Of a stretch of DNA of 7,823 bases, positions 6,956 through 7,823 are shown piece by piece. Each line of letters begins with the position of its first letter. Position 1 is the first letter of the stretch. Source of the DNA: MGIIb-O2 sp964003245 (GTDB lineage: Archaea > Thermoplasmatota > Poseidoniia > Poseidoniales > Thalassarchaeaceae); contig CAXFIU010000051.1 in the NCBI GenBank assembly GCA_964003245.1, forward strand, positions 1-7,823, read 5' to 3'. The position numbers were made by a program, and so were the translations under genes. Under the pieces are notes generated by a model that saw nothing but the letters and a program-made list of their open reading frames with translations, had not been told where the DNA came from and made no database searches.

Positions 6956-7447
6956 CTATTTTTTCTGATAATGAATCTCAATGACATCATCATCTAACAT
7001 CAAATAATTTTCGAAATCTTGGTTAATTTCTCCATTGACAAACATCACAATCTCATGTTCTGAATCAACCATATTATCAAGAATTTGATTTGAATTGAAT
7101 ACCTCGCCCCAGATATTGAAGAATGCTCCAATAGGAGCTGAAATCTGACTAGGTGTTTCAATGTGCAGTCTTCCTGAATCATCATGAGTATGAATACCTC
7201 TCATACCATCTGGGCATTCAGAATCCTGTATTCCGACATTCTGAGGGATATACTGCTCATTACCATTAATTATTATTGATAGCACACTATGTGTATGGCT
7301 AATGTCACTAGAATGGCTTCCAAGACAGGTTTCTTCAATTGGCCAAGAATCATTTTCAATCAAATCAGTATTGCCAGTTGTGGTCAAAATGACAAAAACC
7401 ACTGTTACAGCAATTGCCCCACCGAACAAGATTTTGTCTAAATCCAT
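6956..7447 (-). CDS. Membrane-anchored extracellular His-rich protein, unknown function
   Basis: A 163-residue protein with one N-terminal hydrophobic segment (about 6-23) after a short charged start, and no obvious cleavage site, so it is probably an anchored protein facing outside. The outer part has HTHSVLSIIINGNEQYIP (51-68), then VGI, GMRGIHTHDDSGRLHIE (81-97), FFNIWGEVF (109-117), and a C-terminal segment FVNGE...LDDDVIEIHY (137-160). His51, His53, His86, His88 and His95, with Asp89, could bind metal. Cys41 and Cys78 could form a disulfide. I have the impression of a recurring but unnamed family of archaeal and bacterial exported proteins with an HTHD-SG-hHIE block; I cannot assign a reaction. 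The acidic, Asn/Ser-rich composition fits an exposed domain. ATG at 7447 has no visible ribosome binding site. Its stop abuts that of rtcB, and it is divergent from the glycosylase gene. Confidence 0.8.
   Translation of the reverse strand: MDLDKILFGGAIAVTVVFVILTTTGNTDLIENDSWPIEETCLGSHSSDISHTHSVLSIIINGNEQYIPQNVGIQDSECPDGMRGIHTHDDSGRLHIETPSQISAPIGAFFNIWGEVFNSNQILDNMVDSEHEIVMFVNGEINQDFENYLMLDDDVIEIHYQKK
6959..6964 (+). terminator. Oligo-T terminator candidate for rtcB
   Basis: TTTTTT begins 3 nt after the rtcB stop codon. Archaeal RNA polymerase stops at T-runs without needing a hairpin, so this is a plausible end signal for rtcB. The same bases encode the two C-terminal lysines (AAA AAA) of the opposite gene, so terminator and coding sequence share the site. 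Confidence 0.45.
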
Positions 7448-7488
7448 GATTATGCGAGTATGGTAGTTCTCTTGAACTATGAGGTCTT

Positions 7489-7492
7489 AGGA
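7489..7492 (+). promoter_or_regulatory. Ribosome binding site choosing the glycosylase start
   Basis: AGGA at 7489-7492 is 6 nt before ATG at 7499, and a stronger GAGGT lies further up at 7481-7485. These favour ATG 7499 over an in-frame ATG at 7460, which has no such site and would lie only 12 nt from the start of the divergent gene. The spacer 7448-7498 shows no convincing TATA box in either direction. Confidence 0.4.
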
Positions 7493-7498
7493 ATACCA

Positions 7499-7823
7499 AT
7501 GACAATATTGGGAGAAAGCCCACCCTACTGGGAAATAGCGAAAAAAGAGTTGTCGAATAATGATGAAATACTTTCAGAAATAATTAGTAAATTTGACGAT
7601 TTAGAATTAATCTCTAGAGGTGATATGTTCTTTACACTAATTAGATCAATAATAGGACAACAAATCTCTGTTAAAGCCGCTTCTAGTGTATGGTCAAAGT
7701 TTGCTGAAAAAATTGGAGATATTACTCCTAAAAATATTCTATCTGTTAATTTAGAAGATTTAAGAAAATGTGGATTATCTCAAAGAAAGGCAGAGTATGT
7801 AATTGGAATATCGGAATCTTGGC
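7499..7823 (+). CDS. 3-methyladenine DNA glycosylase, AlkA/HhH-GPD type (3' end cut off)
   Basis: The first 108 residues of a base-excision repair glycosylase that removes alkylated purines such as 3-methyladenine from DNA. The sequence has the features of the AlkA-like helix-hairpin-helix superfamily: PPYWEIAKKEL near the start (8-18), then RGDMFFTLIRSIIGQQISVK (40-59), the FxxLxxxIxxQQxS block typical of these enzymes, and LRKCGLSQRKAEYVIGIS (88-105), the helix entering the HhH element. The hairpin itself and the catalytic Asp lie beyond the window, so the activity cannot be confirmed here, and a MutY/Nth-like relative is excluded only by the overall pattern. ATG 7499 is chosen for its ribosome binding site and because homologs typically begin just before PPYW; ATG 7460 would add 13 residues (MVVLLNYEVLGIP). 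It is divergent from the His-rich membrane protein. Confidence 0.88.
   Translation, partial: MTILGESPPYWEIAKKELSNNDEILSEIISKFDDLELISRGDMFFTLIRSIIGQQISVKAASSVWSKFAEKIGDITPKNILSVNLEDLRKCGLSQRKAEYVIGISESW

Overview
The window looks like chromosomal DNA from a mesophilic, AT-rich archaeon, most plausibly a marine euryarchaeon/Thermoplasmatota-type lineage such as Marine Group II (Poseidoniales). The archaeal assignment rests on an archaeal-architecture alanyl-tRNA synthetase, an archaeal-type RtcB, archaeal TATA-like boxes and T-run terminator, and few clear Shine-Dalgarno sites. The finer lineage is inference only. All genes have similar base composition and codon habits, and I see no insertion sequence, phage, CRISPR or RNA gene.

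Layout. At the left edge (1-80, minus) is the first 26 codons of a small membrane protein with a TTG start, a clear ribosome binding site, and an upstream region with a perfect 16-bp GC-rich palindrome next to a TATA-like box. Positions 164-5378 (minus) form a tight cluster read right to left: alaS, then a class I/II aminotransferase of the alanine/aspartate type, then an unrecognised 363-residue protein made of two copies of one domain, loosely V4R-like. A 71-80 bp divergent promoter region separates alaS from rtcB (5459-6955, plus), the RNA ligase of tRNA splicing and RNA repair. rtcB meets a minus-strand gene tail to tail with no base between the stops. That gene (6956-7447) encodes a membrane-anchored, probably extracellular, His-rich protein with a conserved-looking HTHD block. 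It diverges from an AlkA-type 3-methyladenine DNA glycosylase (7499 onward, plus) that is cut by the window edge.

How the genes fit together: the central theme is translation and tRNA metabolism. AlaRS charges tRNA with alanine, and the adjacent aminotransferase plausibly interconverts alanine (or aspartate) and its keto acid. RtcB, across the shared promoter region, joins tRNA exon halves. The role of the two-domain protein is unknown.

Points most worth a second look: loss of three of the four cysteines of the usual N-terminal zinc site of archaeal AlaRS, the internal duplication in the 363-residue protein, and the palindrome/TATA arrangement before the left-edge gene. I did not find convincing evidence of a wholly new multi-gene system.
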